From Thalassobius sp. Cn5-15 (GTDB lineage: Bacteria; Pseudomonadota; Alphaproteobacteria; Rhodobacterales; Rhodobacteraceae), in NCBI RefSeq assembly GCF_022347685.1, contig NZ_JAKRGF010000007.1, forward strand, positions 90,503 to 154,502: a stretch of 64,000 nt of DNA, read 5' to 3'. The translations under genes were made by a program, and so were the position numbers. The notes under the pieces are model-generated. The model saw nothing but the letters and a program-made list of their open reading frames with translations, was not told the origin of the DNA and did not search any database. Positions 8,961 to 18,857 of the stretch are shown piece by piece (positions within the stretch are counted from its first letter, which is position 1; each line of letters starts with the position of its first letter).

Positions 8961-10616
8961 ATGCTGCGTGCGCTTGAAATTCGCGACATGCTGATCATCG
9001 ACCGGCTGGATCTGGACTTTCAGCCGGGTCTTAATGTGCTGACCGGTGAAACCGGCGCTGGTAAGTCCATCCTTCTTGATTCGTTGGGCTTTGTGCTGGG
9101 CTGGCGTGGACGCGCCGAACTGGTGCGCGCCGGTGCCGATCAGGGTGAGGTGGTCGCCGTTTTTGATTTGCCCGAAGGCCACGCGGCCCACGCTGTACTG
9201 GATGAGGCGGGCATGCCCTCCGATGGCGAAGAACTGATTCTCCGCCGCATCAACCGTAAGGATGGGCGCAAGACCGCATGGGTCAACGATCGCCGTTGTT
9301 CAGGTGAGGTGTTGCGCCAGCTGTCCGAAACTCTGATGGAAATGCACGGGCAGCATGATGATCGTGGTCTTCTGGATCAGAAAGGCCACCGTAGTCTGCT
9401 GGATGCGTTCGGGTCCTATGAGGGCAAACAGGTGAAGGTGCGCAAGCTGTGGCGTGATCTGTCGGCGGCGCGTAAGACGCTTGCGTTGGCAGAGGCGGCC
9501 ATCGCTGACATCCGCGCTGAAGAAGAGTTTCTGCGCCACGCGGTCGCCGAATTTGACGCGCTGGACCCACAACCCGGCGAAGAGGCGGCACTAGACGCCC
9601 AACGTCGTCAGATGCAGGCGGCGGAGAAAGTGCGGGAAGATGTGGCACGGGCCTTTCAGGCGCTGTCCGGTGACGGGGCAGAGGGTGCGATGGGGGACGC
9701 GATGCGCTGGCTGGAAGATGCGGCGCAACAGGTTGATGGACTTCTCGACAGTCCGATTGATGCACTGGGACGGGCCTTTGCTGAATTGGGCGAGGCGGTG
9801 CAGGGGGTTGAGGGCGCATTGGACCAACTGCGTTTTGACCCGCATGAACTGGAAATCTGCGAAGAACGCCTGTTCGCAATGCGTGGACTGGCTCGTAAAC
9901 ACAGCATTGTGCCGGATGATCTGGCGAAGTTTGGCAGCGATCTGCGCACCCGTCTGAAGACACTGGATCAGGGTGAGGGGGATCTGGCCGACCTGACGCT
10001 GGCGGTGAAAGAGGCAGAGGCGGCTTATGACATCGCGGCCGTCGCTTTGACAGAGGCGCGGATGAAAGCTGCGGCGAAGCTGGACAAGGCCGTGTCTAAC
10101 GAACTGGCGCCGCTGAAAATGGAGCGTGCAGTGTTCACCACGGGCGTGACATTGACCGAGGCCGGGCCGGAAGGCCGCGACGAGGTGGCCTTTACCGTCG
10201 CGACCAACCCCGGTGCACCGGCTGGGCCTTTGGGCAAGATTGCCTCGGGCGGGGAGCTTAGCCGGTTCCTTTTGGCACTGAAGGTCTGCCTCAGTCAGAC
10301 GCAATCGGGTGTCACTATGATTTTTGATGAGATTGACCGTGGTGTGGGCGGCGCTACGGCCGACGCGGTCGGGCGGCGTCTGTCGGCGCTGGCAGATGGC
10401 GGTCAGGTACTGGTTGTGACCCATTCGCCGCAGGTGGCTGCATTGGGCGCGCATCATTGGCGGGTGGAGAAGCAGGTGAAAAAGGACGTCACCACCTCCC
10501 GCGTTGTGCCGCTGGATGAGGGAGAGCGTGTAGATGAGATCGCCCGCATGGTCGCTGGTGATCGTATCACAGAAGAGGCACGCGCCGCCGCTAAATCGCT
10601 TCTGGCGGCACGCTGA
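8961..10616 (+). CDS. recN: DNA repair protein RecN
   Basis: A 551-residue SMC-like ATPase involved in double-strand break repair. Walker A GETGAGKSILLDSLGF lies near residue 30; the middle is helical and charged (coiled coil, about 160-360); the C-terminal half has the ABC signature KIASGGELSRFLLALK, Walker B TMIFDEIDRGVGGATADAVG and the switch histidine region VLVVTHSPQVAALG. Length is typical. It follows bamD by 68 bases, the usual order in this family. Confidence 0.97.
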   Translation: MLRALEIRDMLIIDRLDLDFQPGLNVLTGETGAGKSILLDSLGFVLGWRGRAELVRAGADQGEVVAVFDLPEGHAAHAVLDEAGMPSDGEELILRRINRKDGRKTAWVNDRRCSGEVLRQLSETLMEMHGQHDDRGLLDQKGHRSLLDAFGSYEGKQVKVRKLWRDLSAARKTLALAEAAIADIRAEEEFLRHAVAEFDALDPQPGEEAALDAQRRQMQAAEKVREDVARAFQALSGDGAEGAMGDAMRWLEDAAQQVDGLLDSPIDALGRAFAELGEAVQGVEGALDQLRFDPHELEICEERLFAMRGLARKHSIVPDDLAKFGSDLRTRLKTLDQGEGDLADLTLAVKEAEAAYDIAAVALTEARMKAAAKLDKAVSNELAPLKMERAVFTTGVTLTEAGPEGRDEVAFTVATNPGAPAGPLGKIASGGELSRFLLALKVCLSQTQSGVTMIFDEIDRGVGGATADAVGRRLSALADGGQVLVVTHSPQVAALGAHHWRVEKQVKKDVTTSRVVPLDEGERVDEIARMVAGDRITEEARAAAKSLLAAR

Positions 10617-10695
10617 TACCTGTTAACCCATGTCTGGGTGGCGGAAATTGAGGGGTCAAATTCCGATCTGCTCTCTGGTGTCAGAAAGCGCGACC

Positions 10696-12069
10696 TTATC
10701 CGTCGCGCAGCAGTTTTCCGGGGTTCATGAGGTTCTTGGGATCAAGCGCCTGTTTGATATCGCCCATCACGTCCCAAGCGTCGCCATGTTCAGCCTCCAT
10801 ATAGGCTTTCTTGCCCAGCCCGATCCCATGTTCACCCGTCGCCGTGCCACCCAGCGCCAGCGCGCGTTCGACCAGACGATGGGACAGATCCTTGGCCGCT
10901 CGCACCTCATCCTCTTTGGCCGGATCAAACAGCAGGATCGCATGGAAATTCCCGTCGCCCACGTGACCCAGAATAGGCCCGGTGATCGGCGAGGCGGCGA
11001 TGTCAGCGCGGGTGTCTTCCACCGCTTCGGCAAGGCGCGAGATGGGCACGCAGATGTCGGTCACAATCGCCGTACAGTCAGGCCGTGATTGCAAGATCGC
11101 CCAATAGGCGTGGTGTCGCATGGTCCAGAGTGCGCTTCTATCCTCGGGCTTGTCAGCCCATGCAAACCCCTTGCCGCCCGTGTCGGTGACCACATCGCCA
11201 AAGACTTCCGCCTGCTCTTTCACCCCGGCCTCTGATCCGTGAAACTCTACCAATAGATGCGGGTAGAGGGGCAGGCTGGTGTTGGAATGGGCGTTGACCG
11301 CAGCGACACTGGCGGCGTCCAGAAATTCGATCCGCGCCATCGGCACGCCCATCTGAATGGTGGTCTGCACCGCCTCCACCGCAGTGGCCATATCGTCAAA
11401 GGCGCAGACGGCAGCGCTTACCGCTTCGGGCTGGCCGTGCAGGCGCAGGGTCAGGGCTGTGATCAGGCCCAGCGTACCCTCAGCCCCCACAAACAGTCCC
11501 GTCAGGTCATACCCGGCCGAGGATTTGCGCGCCCGCGTTCCGGTTTGGATCACGCGGCCATCCGCCAGTACCACCTCCAGCCCCAGCACATTGTCGCGCA
11601 TGGTGCCGTAACGCACTGCCGTGGTGCCACTTGCGCGGGTCGAGGCCATGCCGCCGATCGAGGCATTGGCGCCGGGATCGACCGGAAACATCAGGCCGGT
11701 CGCGCGCAATTCCTCGTTCAGCGCCTCGCGGGTGATGCCGGGCTGAACGGTGACGTCCATATCCTCAGCCCCTAGATGCAGCACAGCTGCCATATCGCGG
11801 AAGTCCACGGTGACACCGCCATTTACTGGTAGCGTCTGTCCCTCCAGCGAGGTGCCCGCGCCATAGCCGATCACCGGACAGTCATGCGCGGCGCAGATTT
11901 TCACGATCTCTGCCACCTCCTCGGTGCTGCGCGGATAGGCGACGGCATCGGGCGGTGTCATGGGGAAATGCGTCTCGGATCCGCCATGTTGCTGCAGATC
12001 AGGCTTGGACCGGCTAAGCCGTTGTCCTAAAAAGGTGGAAAGCGCCACAAGTGCTGTTTCGATGCCCAT
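10696..12069 (-). CDS. FAD-linked oxidase, D-lactate dehydrogenase (cytochrome)/GlcD type
   Basis: A 457-residue flavoprotein of the PCMH/VAO superfamily with the FAD-oxidase C-terminal domain. The FAD-binding part shows PVIGYGAGTSLEGQTLPV, VDPGANASIGGMASTRASGT and GAEGTLGLITALTLRL. The C-terminal domain carries HVGDGNFHAILLFD and the catalytic-type GEHGIGLGKKAYM. These signatures fit D-lactate or D-2-hydroxy acid dehydrogenases that pass electrons to cytochrome c or quinone; substrate cannot be fixed from sequence. It is a single gene, convergent with recN and divergent from the chloride channel gene. Confidence 0.88.
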   Translation of the reverse strand: MGIETALVALSTFLGQRLSRSKPDLQQHGGSETHFPMTPPDAVAYPRSTEEVAEIVKICAAHDCPVIGYGAGTSLEGQTLPVNGGVTVDFRDMAAVLHLGAEDMDVTVQPGITREALNEELRATGLMFPVDPGANASIGGMASTRASGTTAVRYGTMRDNVLGLEVVLADGRVIQTGTRARKSSAGYDLTGLFVGAEGTLGLITALTLRLHGQPEAVSAAVCAFDDMATAVEAVQTTIQMGVPMARIEFLDAASVAAVNAHSNTSLPLYPHLLVEFHGSEAGVKEQAEVFGDVVTDTGGKGFAWADKPEDRSALWTMRHHAYWAILQSRPDCTAIVTDICVPISRLAEAVEDTRADIAASPITGPILGHVGDGNFHAILLFDPAKEDEVRAAKDLSHRLVERALALGGTATGEHGIGLGKKAYMEAEHGDAWDVMGDIKQALDPKNLMNPGKLLRDG

Positions 12070-12177
12070 CTTGCTCCTCCTGCGTTTGGCGGCAGACTAG
12101 GGGATCGCCGCAGCGCGTGCCAGAGGGGCAGGGCAGCTTTAGCGACCAGACCGTAGCCGTACGGTAAAGGAGGGGAC

Positions 12178-13866
12178 ATGCCCGACGGAATTCGCACGTC
12201 TGTGATCCGGTTGACCGGCGATCTGCTGCGCTCTTTCGTTGAGGCCTACCGTTTGATGCGCCGTCAAGGTCCCAGTCAGGTGCAATTCTGGTTGATTGCT
12301 GCCTGTATCGGCACTTTTGCTGGTTTTGCCGCCCTCAGCTTCCGTAAAGGGATCGAAACGTTACAGGCCTTTCTCTATGGCACGGATGATGTGGCGCGCC
12401 TGCACAGTTTTGCAGAAACGCTGCCGTGGTACTGGATCCTGCTGCTGCCCATTGCAGGCGGGTTCATCACCGGCTGGATCCTGCACCTGTTCACACCAGA
12501 CGGGCGGGTACGGTCGGTGGCCGATGTGATTGAAGGCGCCGCGATGCATGAGGGGCGGGTGGAATACCGCGCGGGGATAGCATCGCTCTTTGCCTCGTTG
12601 ATCACGCTGTCCTCTGGTGGTTCCACAGGGCGCGAGGGACCGGTGGTCCATGTGGCCGGCATGGTGTCGAGCCGTGTCAGCGATTGGATCCGCGCCGATG
12701 GGATTACTGGCCGTGATCTGTTGGGGTGTGCAGTGGCGGCGGCGGTTTCTGCCTCTTTCAACGCGCCGATCGCGGGGGCGCTTTTTGCACTTGAGGTGGT
12801 GTTGCGCCACTTCGCGGTGCATGCCTTTGCACCGATCGTGATTGCCTCGGTTGCGGGGACCATCATAAACCGGTTGGAATATGGCGGCGTGACCGAATTT
12901 CTGCTGCCAGAGGCAAACGTGTTGGAGTTCTATGTTGAACTGCCCGCGTTCATTCTCCTCGGTCTGCTGTGCGGGTTGGTGGCGACCATACTGATGCGTA
13001 CGGTGTTTTATGCCGAGGATGTTGGCAATCTTATTCAGGACCGCACAGGCATGCCGCGCTGGCTGCGCCCGACGCTGGCAGGTGCGATGCTGGGTGTCAT
13101 CGCCATCGCTTTTCCCCATATAATCGGGGTCGGATATGAAACTATGTCGGCGACATTGACCGGCCAGATCCTCTTGTGGCAGGCGATCGCCTTTGCTGCG
13201 GTGAAGGTTGTTGCGGTGGCGATCACTATGGCGGGCCGCATGGGCGGCGGTATGTTCTCACCCTCGCTGATGGTGGGGGCGCTCACGGGGCTGGCTTTCG
13301 GCCTCATCGCCACCAGCATCTTTCCCGAAGTGTCCGGCGCACACACGCTCTATGCTCTTGCGGGGATGGGGGCGGTGGCAGCAGCGGTGCTGGGCGCGCC
13401 GATTTCCACCACGATGATCGTTTTTGAAATGACTGGTGACTGGCAAACTGGGTTGGCGGTGATGGTGGCGGTGTCCCTTTCGACCGCGCTCGCCTCTCGT
13501 TTGGTGGACCGTTCTTTCTTCCTCAGTCAGCTGGAACGGCGCGGAGTCTGCGTCGCCGCAGGTCCGCAATCTTACCTGTTGTCGATGTTCAACGCCGCCG
13601 CCGTGATGCGCGCACCCGAAGATCCGGGCGCTGCGGATATGGCGCGGTGCCGCGAAATGGTTGACGACGGCATAACACTCGCTGCCGATGCGACCCTCCG
13701 CGAGGCGATGCCGCTGTTTGATAAGGCCGGTGTGCCTTTCATCCCCGTGGTCATGACACCAGAGGGCGAAGAGGCGCCAATCATCCTTGGCGCGCTGTTT
13801 TATGTGGATGCTCTGAAAACCTACAATCGTGCACTGGCCGCAACGGCTGCAGAGGAACACAGTTAG
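12178..13866 (+). CDS. ClC-family chloride channel/antiporter with C-terminal CBS domain
   Basis: A 562-residue polytopic membrane protein with about ten or more hydrophobic segments. ClC selectivity motifs are visible: SSGGSTGREGPVVHVAG (GREGP, including the gating glutamate), GRMGGGMFSPSLMVGALTG and GMGAVAAAVLGAPIS. The last 85 residues form a CBS-like module (DDGITLAADATLREAMPLF) that may sense nucleotides. AAAGGAGG precedes ATG 12178. Retention of the gating glutamate allows either channel or H+/Cl- antiport function. Confidence 0.92.
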   Translation: MPDGIRTSVIRLTGDLLRSFVEAYRLMRRQGPSQVQFWLIAACIGTFAGFAALSFRKGIETLQAFLYGTDDVARLHSFAETLPWYWILLLPIAGGFITGWILHLFTPDGRVRSVADVIEGAAMHEGRVEYRAGIASLFASLITLSSGGSTGREGPVVHVAGMVSSRVSDWIRADGITGRDLLGCAVAAAVSASFNAPIAGALFALEVVLRHFAVHAFAPIVIASVAGTIINRLEYGGVTEFLLPEANVLEFYVELPAFILLGLLCGLVATILMRTVFYAEDVGNLIQDRTGMPRWLRPTLAGAMLGVIAIAFPHIIGVGYETMSATLTGQILLWQAIAFAAVKVVAVAITMAGRMGGGMFSPSLMVGALTGLAFGLIATSIFPEVSGAHTLYALAGMGAVAAAVLGAPISTTMIVFEMTGDWQTGLAVMVAVSLSTALASRLVDRSFFLSQLERRGVCVAAGPQSYLLSMFNAAAVMRAPEDPGAADMARCREMVDDGITLAADATLREAMPLFDKAGVPFIPVVMTPEGEEAPIILGALFYVDALKTYNRALAATAAEEHS

Positions 13867-13924
13867 GCGGCTGCCTTTCAATGATCCCTAAAATACGCCC
13901 GCCGCAGGCATAGCGTTGACCGCG

Positions 13925-14290
13925 TTAAAACGTTGGTCGGGTGAGCCTCAGCCACAAGATCGCAAGCGCCACGAAAAACGCGGGAAAACTGCAGGCGAAC
14001 CAGATGCGGAAAGGGGCGTGCCTTGGCCTCGTCACTCGTCAGGTCGGCGATGGTGCCGCTGGCGATGTCACCACGGGCACAAGGTCACCACGGGCACAGG
14101 CACAAATGACCGCGCTCAGGTCGCCAAGAGCAACAGTTTGGAACGGACTATCCGTCATCAACCGCCATTCCACCAGCAGCAGGGCAGCAGCTGCGCGCAA
14201 CAGGCCTGTGCCACCATAAGCCTTGTGTCCCAGAACCCGTGTTGGGCGCAGGATCCGGCAGGCCTGTCCGGTTGTGCGGCGTTCTTGGCA
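13925..14290 (-). pseudogene. Frameshifted remnant of a small membrane protein
   Basis: No intact gene fills 13867-14329. On the minus strand three pieces look like one broken frame. The first (GLLRAAAALLLVEWRLMTD...LGDLSAVICACARGD) runs to a tandem 17-bp duplication at 14067-14100; deleting one copy continues it in frame into DIASGTIADLTSDEAKA. A further one-base shift near 14012-14030 joins it to PFRIWFACSFPAFFVALAILWL, which ends at a stop at 13925-13927. That last piece resembles the final transmembrane helix of DUF2269-type integral membrane proteins. Start and exact family are uncertain. Confidence 0.4.
14067..14100. repeat. 17-bp tandem duplication
   Basis: Two adjacent 17-base copies (14067-14083 and 14084-14100), beginning GTCACCACGGGCACA, differ at one position. 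Because 17 is not a multiple of three, the duplication breaks the minus-strand reading frame of the membrane-protein remnant. Confidence 0.85.
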
Positions 14291-14329
14291 GGGTCCCGCG
14301 GGACCGATGTGCCTTCTTTCATTTTGGGG

Positions 14330-14671
14330 TTAAACCCGCTCCACCGCCAGTTTTTCACCGGTGGAGAAGGCCAGATGCCCCTTGATCCGCGCGGCTGTCT
14401 CGCTGGGGGCATCATAGCTCCATGCGGCATTTTCCAGCGTGGTGGATTTGGTTACGATAGAAAAGAAGTTGGCGGTGCCCTTCGCGACATCTTCGGCTTG
14501 TTTGTCGCTCTCGTCGAGGAAGGCCATCGCGATATCTTCGCGCGGGAAGTAGATCACTGGATCGGCGTTGCCTTCGCTCAGTTCCAGCACATTCTTGCTT
14601 TCGCCCAGTACGGCGCCACCGGCGCGGACGACCCAAGTGCCTTCGGCTTTGCGAATGGTGATATCGGTCAT
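14330..14671 (-). CDS. DUF427 domain-containing protein
   Basis: A 113-residue small soluble protein with the DUF427 fold: ITIRKAEGTWVVRAGGAVLGES at the start, VIYFPREDIAMAFL in the middle, and the conserved C-terminal KSTTLENAAWSYDAPSETAARIKGHLAF. Members are small beta-rich cytoplasmic proteins of unproven function. It stands alone, upstream of the frameshifted remnant and downstream of the aminopeptidase gene. Confidence 0.88.
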   Translation of the reverse strand: MTDITIRKAEGTWVVRAGGAVLGESKNVLELSEGNADPVIYFPREDIAMAFLDESDKQAEDVAKGTANFFSIVTKSTTLENAAWSYDAPSETAARIKGHLAFSTGEKLAVERV

Positions 14672-14810
14672 GGTCTTCTCCCCTAATTCCTGCGCACCGC
14701 TTTGCCTGTTGATTGTTACACCAATATGTCAGGCCCACCTGCGCGGTGCCGACTGTTTGCTGCAAAAATACGCACATTCCAGCGCTCGACGGCGCTTTAG
14801 GGGCAAAACA

Positions 14811-14855
14811 GCAAGACAGGCAAAGGCTCATCGCCTGTCTTTTGCATTTTTGACG
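14811..14855. terminator. Hairpin between aminopeptidase P gene and DUF427 gene
   Basis: AAGACAGGC (14813-14821) and GCCTGTCTT (14833-14841) form a 9-bp stem with an 11-base loop. T-rich sequence follows on both strands (CTTTTGCATTTTT on plus, CTTGCTGTTTT on minus). It lies 29 bases beyond the stop of the minus-strand aminopeptidase P gene, so it probably ends that transcript. Confidence 0.6.
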
Positions 14856-14869
14856 ATCTCAGGCGGCTC

Positions 14870-16672
14870 TTATAGCGGCGCCGTCATCTGGGCCAACCAT
14901 AGTGCAGCTTCATCACTAAGCCGAGGGCTGATTTTGTCGCGGCACGTAACGTGATAGGCGTTGATCCAGTCACGTTCTGCGGTTGACAGCATGTCTGCGT
15001 CGATCAACCGGCGGTCAATTGGCACATATGTCAGTGTTTCAAATTGCAACATCGGCCGTGCGTCAGCACCTGCCAGTGCGGGGGCTTCCGTCACAACGAT
15101 CAGGTTTTCGATCCGAATGCCAAAGGCGCCTTCGCGGTAATAGCCTGGTTCATTTGACAGGATCATGCCGGGGTGCAGCACTTCGATATTGCGGCGGCTG
15201 ATGCCCTGTGGCCCCTCATGTACACAAAGGTAGGATCCAACGCCGTGGCCGGTCCCGTGATCATAATCAAGGCCCGCTGCCCACAGCGGGGCACGGGCAA
15301 AGCCGTCTATGTCGCGCCCGCTGAGGCCACGGGGGAAGCGTAGCTGTGAAATGGCGATCATGCCCTGCAACACGCGGGTGAAGCATGCCTTCTCCTCTGC
15401 GCCTACGGTGCCTGCGGGTAGGGTGCGGGTGATGTCGGTGGTGCCATCGACGTATTGCCCGCCGCTGTCCAGCACCACCAGATGGCCATCCTGCAGTGTC
15501 GCATTCGTCGCCTCTGTCACACGGTAGTGGATCACCGCACCATTTGGTCCGGTGCCAGAGATGGTGTCAAAACTGATCTCTTCCAGTGCGTTTGTCGCCG
15601 TGCGGTATCCCTCTAGCTGGCGGACCAGATCAATCTCGCGCAACGCGCCAACCGGTTGCGCGTCATACCAACTGAGGAATTCACACATTGCCGCGCCGTC
15701 GCGCAGGTGCGCCTCGCGGCTGCCCGCAATCTCGACGCTGTTCTTGCACGCCTTCGGCAGGATCGCGGGATCGCGGCCAAGGCTAATCTGCGCCGTACCA
15801 GCCTCCAGCGCGCGCTGCACTGCAAGCGGCACGCTGTTTTTGTCCAGCCGCACGGTGCCTGTCAGTCGGCCCAACGTATCGACAAACGCCTCAGGCGCAT
15901 GCACGATAACCTCATCACCCAGATGCGCATACACCTCTGGTGACAGTTTCGCCGCCTCGATGAACAGATCAACCTGCGCATCGCTGTGCACCACGGCGAA
16001 CCCATGCGCCACCGGATTGCGGGGAATATCGCTGCCACGGATGTTCAGCAGCCAGGCCAGAGAATCCGGCAGGGTGATCACCGCTGCATCCTCGCCTTTG
16101 CGACGCAGATCGGCGGCTACGGTTTGCCGTTTGTTGCCATGGGACAGGCCTGCGCGGGCGATATCCTGCACACGCACCAGACCAAGCGGGGCGTCTGGTT
16201 GATCGGCCCAAATGACATCCACCAGATTATTCAACTCGCGCAGCGCAATCCCGCTGCCCGCCAGTGCGGCCTCCAGCGCGACAATTTCGCCCACTGTGTG
16301 CAGCCACGGATCCAAACCGACAGTGCCCCCCGTAGGCAATTGCTGTCGCAACCATGCGGCCAGGGAGGTTTCCGGCCAAGGCACAGGGGCGAAGTGGTGC
16401 AGATCCACCTGCGCCTTCACCTGCGTGCGGTAGCGCCCGTCGATGAACACGCCCGCCACATTGCGCAGCGCCGCGCAGAATCCTGCCGATCCGGTAAAAC
16501 CGGTCAGCCACGCCAGCCGATCATCTCGCGGCGCAACATATTCGCCCTGATGCACATCCGCGCGCGGCACCAGAAACCCATCCAACCTCTCACGGTCCAA
16601 AACCTCGCGCAGATCGGCCAGCCGGGCAGGGCCTTGTTCGGGACGGGCAGTTTCATGAAAGCTCTGGAACAT
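14870..16672 (-). CDS. Aminopeptidase P family protein (Xaa-Pro aminopeptidase)
   Basis: A 600-residue three-domain metallopeptidase of the long, eukaryote-like APP class (M24B). Two creatinase-like N-terminal domains (FLVPRADVHQGEYVAPRDDRLAWLTGFTGSAG) precede a pita-bread catalytic domain with dinuclear metal ligands: VVLDSGGQYVDGTTDITRTL (two Asp), GTGHGVGSYLCVHEGPQG (His), ILSNEPGYYREGAFGIRIENL (Glu) and a final Glu. It should remove N-terminal residues preceding proline in the cytoplasm. No signal peptide is seen. Confidence 0.93.
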   Translation of the reverse strand: MFQSFHETARPEQGPARLADLREVLDRERLDGFLVPRADVHQGEYVAPRDDRLAWLTGFTGSAGFCAALRNVAGVFIDGRYRTQVKAQVDLHHFAPVPWPETSLAAWLRQQLPTGGTVGLDPWLHTVGEIVALEAALAGSGIALRELNNLVDVIWADQPDAPLGLVRVQDIARAGLSHGNKRQTVAADLRRKGEDAAVITLPDSLAWLLNIRGSDIPRNPVAHGFAVVHSDAQVDLFIEAAKLSPEVYAHLGDEVIVHAPEAFVDTLGRLTGTVRLDKNSVPLAVQRALEAGTAQISLGRDPAILPKACKNSVEIAGSREAHLRDGAAMCEFLSWYDAQPVGALREIDLVRQLEGYRTATNALEEISFDTISGTGPNGAVIHYRVTEATNATLQDGHLVVLDSGGQYVDGTTDITRTLPAGTVGAEEKACFTRVLQGMIAISQLRFPRGLSGRDIDGFARAPLWAAGLDYDHGTGHGVGSYLCVHEGPQGISRRNIEVLHPGMILSNEPGYYREGAFGIRIENLIVVTEAPALAGADARPMLQFETLTYVPIDRRLIDADMLSTAERDWINAYHVTCRDKISPRLSDEAALWLAQMTAPL

Positions 16673-16750
16673 GGGCGCGGCGCCTTCCTTTTCACTGTTT
16701 TAAAAATATCCCCGCCGGAGGCATCAAAGTGCATAGCGCAGCGGCAGAAG

Positions 16751-16780
16751 CCAAAACGCGCGCCTCATGTCGGGCGCGCG
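16751..16780 (-). terminator. Terminator downstream of cobT
   Basis: CGCGCGCC (16757-16764) pairs with GGCGCGCG (16773-16780) across an 8-base loop; read on the minus strand the stem is followed by TTTTGG. It lies 27 bases after the cobT stop. Confidence 0.7.
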
Positions 16781-16806
16781 GTTGGAACTTAACAATCAGT
16801 CGCCGC

Positions 16807-18684
16807 TTAGCGGCCTTTTTTCATGCCCATGGTGCGGGCACGGGCACGGGGATCCTGATCAAACAGGCCTGCCAGCTGTTCGGTCATCGCACCGGCCAGC
16901 TGTTCGGCGTCCGTAATCGTCACCGCGTGCTGATAATAGCGCGTCACATCGTGGCCGATGCCGATGGCGATCAGTTCGACCTGTTTGCGCTTCTCCACCA
17001 TGTCGATCACATCGCGCAGGTGTTTCTCAAGGAAGTTCTGTGGGTTCATCGCCAGTGTGGAATCATCCACGGGCGCGCCGTCGGAAATCACCATCAGGAT
17101 TTTGCGGGCCTCAGGCCGTGCCAGCATCCTGCGGTGCGCCCATTCCAGCGCCTCACCGTCGATGTTTTCCTTCAGCAGGCCCTCTTTCATCATCAGACCA
17201 AGGTTGTCCTTGGTCCGGCGCATCGGTGCGTCTGCCTTTTTGTAGATGATGTGGCGCAGATCGTTCAGACGGCCCGGCTGCTGGGGGCGTCCTTCGGCCA
17301 GCCATTTTTCGCGGCTCTGGCCACCTTTCCACTGACGGGTGGTGAAACCCAGAACCTCGACCTTCACGTCGCAACGCTCAAGGGTAGAGGCCAGAACATC
17401 CGCACAGATTGCCGCGATCGAAATCGGGCGACCGCGCATGGAGCCTGAGTTGTCCAGCAGCAGCGTCACCACGGTGTCGCGGAATTCAGTATCCTTCTCC
17501 ACCTTGAACGACAGCGGCGTTGTGGGGTTGGCAACCACGCGGGCCAGACGACCCGCGTCCAGAATGCCCTCTTCCATATCAAATAGCCAGCTGCGGTTCT
17601 GCTGCGCCTGCAGGCGGCGCTGCAGTTTGTTGGCCAGACGGCTGACCGCGCCTTTCAGCGGTTCCAGCTGTTGATCGAGGTACGCGCGCAACCGTTCCAG
17701 CTCGGCGGGTTCGGCCAGTTCTTCGGCCAGTACTTCCTCGTCGAAACTGTTGTCGAAAACGGTATAATTCGGATCGGCCTCTGACGCAGGCGCAGGGGCG
17801 GGCGGTTCCAGTGGTGCCTCGCCATCAGGCAGCTCGGTGTCGTCATCCAGCTCTTCGTCGGCCAGATCATCCATGCTGACCTGCGCCTCAGATTTGTCCT
17901 GCTGTTCTTCCTGACTGCGCTCGGGATCTGCTTCGGCCTCTTGATCGTCCTGATCATCCTGACCTTCGCTGTCCTGTTCCTGCTGTTCGTCCTGATCCTC
18001 TTCGGCCTCGTCTTCGGGATCATCGTTGTCTTCGTCAGGATCTTCGCCCAGCTGATCGCCGTACCCTAGGTCTTCGATCATTTGGCGGGCCAATTTGGCA
18101 AATTGTGACTGATCGGCCAGACGGTCTTGCAGATTTTCAAGCGTGTCTGTCGCACGCTGTTCGATGAAGTCGCGCCACATCCCCATCACGTTGTCAGCGG
18201 CAGGCGGCAGGTCGCGGCCCGTGGCCAGATGGCGGATCAGATAGCCCGCAGCGACGGGCAGGGGCGCATCGGCTGGCACTTTGATCTGGTCATAGCCTGC
18301 GCGGCGCGATTCCGAGTCGATCTTGGCGTCAATATTCCCAGCGGTGCCGGGCATGTCGCGGGCCCCCATCGCCTCGCAGCGTGCAGTTTCCATCGCCTCG
18401 TAGATTGACCGCGCCATGTCGCCGGGGGGCGCATAGCGGGCGTGGGTGGCGTTGTCGTGATATTTGCGCTGCATCGCCAAGGCATCCGCCGTGCCGCGGG
18501 CCAGCAGCACCTCATCGCGGGTCATACGACGGCTGACTTGCGGCAGCCGGATGGTGTCACCTGCCATGCCCGCCGGATCGACCGTGTAGGCGACGTTCAG
18601 GTCGGGATCATCGGCCATGACCTTGGTGGCCTCGGCGAGGGCCTTTTTGAACGGATCGGCTGGGTTGTCAGTCGGTTTTTTCAT
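16807..18684 (-). CDS. cobT: Cobaltochelatase subunit CobT
   Basis: A 625-residue subunit of the aerobic CobNST cobaltochelatase, which inserts Co2+ into hydrogenobyrinic acid a,c-diamide during B12 synthesis. The N-terminal part is helical, a very acidic central region (Glu/Asp/Gln-rich, about residues 200-300) follows, and the C-terminal half is a von Willebrand A domain with an intact MIDAS motif ([17 protein letters not shown]) and [12 protein letters not shown]. Length matches the family. It follows cobS in the same direction with a 173-base gap. Confidence 0.95.
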   Translation of the reverse strand: MKKPTDNPADPFKKALAEATKVMADDPDLNVAYTVDPAGMAGDTIRLPQVSRRMTRDEVLLARGTADALAMQRKYHDNATHARYAPPGDMARSIYEAMETARCEAMGARDMPGTAGNIDAKIDSESRRAGYDQIKVPADAPLPVAAGYLIRHLATGRDLPPAADNVMGMWRDFIEQRATDTLENLQDRLADQSQFAKLARQMIEDLGYGDQLGEDPDEDNDDPEDEAEEDQDEQQEQDSEGQDDQDDQEAEADPERSQEEQQDKSEAQVSMDDLADEELDDDTELPDGEAPLEPPAPAPASEADPNYTVFDNSFDEEVLAEELAEPAELERLRAYLDQQLEPLKGAVSRLANKLQRRLQAQQNRSWLFDMEEGILDAGRLARVVANPTTPLSFKVEKDTEFRDTVVTLLLDNSGSMRGRPISIAAICADVLASTLERCDVKVEVLGFTTRQWKGGQSREKWLAEGRPQQPGRLNDLRHIIYKKADAPMRRTKDNLGLMMKEGLLKENIDGEALEWAHRRMLARPEARKILMVISDGAPVDDSTLAMNPQNFLEKHLRDVIDMVEKRKQVELIAIGIGHDVTRYYQHAVTITDAEQLAGAMTEQLAGLFDQDPRARARTMGMKKGR

Positions 18685-18778
18685 GTCGTCTTCGCCTGCG
18701 GTTTCACACGCGGTTGAACGCGGTATTGCGTCGCTCCGTCCCCCAAGTGCACCGTCCGAGGATGGGCGGATGCAAAGC

Positions 18779-18822
18779 GCCCGACCTCAGGGGGGGGGCG
18801 GGCGCTGCCCGACCTTAGGGGG
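18779..18822. repeat. Direct repeat and G-run in the cobS-cobT gap
   Basis: A 16-base element occurs twice with one mismatch (18779-18794 and 18807-18822). Between them is a run of nine G (18790-18798), followed by further G tracts. The gap is 173 bases and carries no gene. Confidence 0.6.
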
Positions 18823-18857
18823 CCGGGCTGTCTGTCTTTAGCTGTGCCTAGCTATGA

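Noticed and set aside
13916..14686. Plus-strand frame spanning the DUF427 gene
   Set aside because: It crosses the antisense of a recognisable DUF427 protein and a duplicated noncoding stretch; composition is not protein-like.
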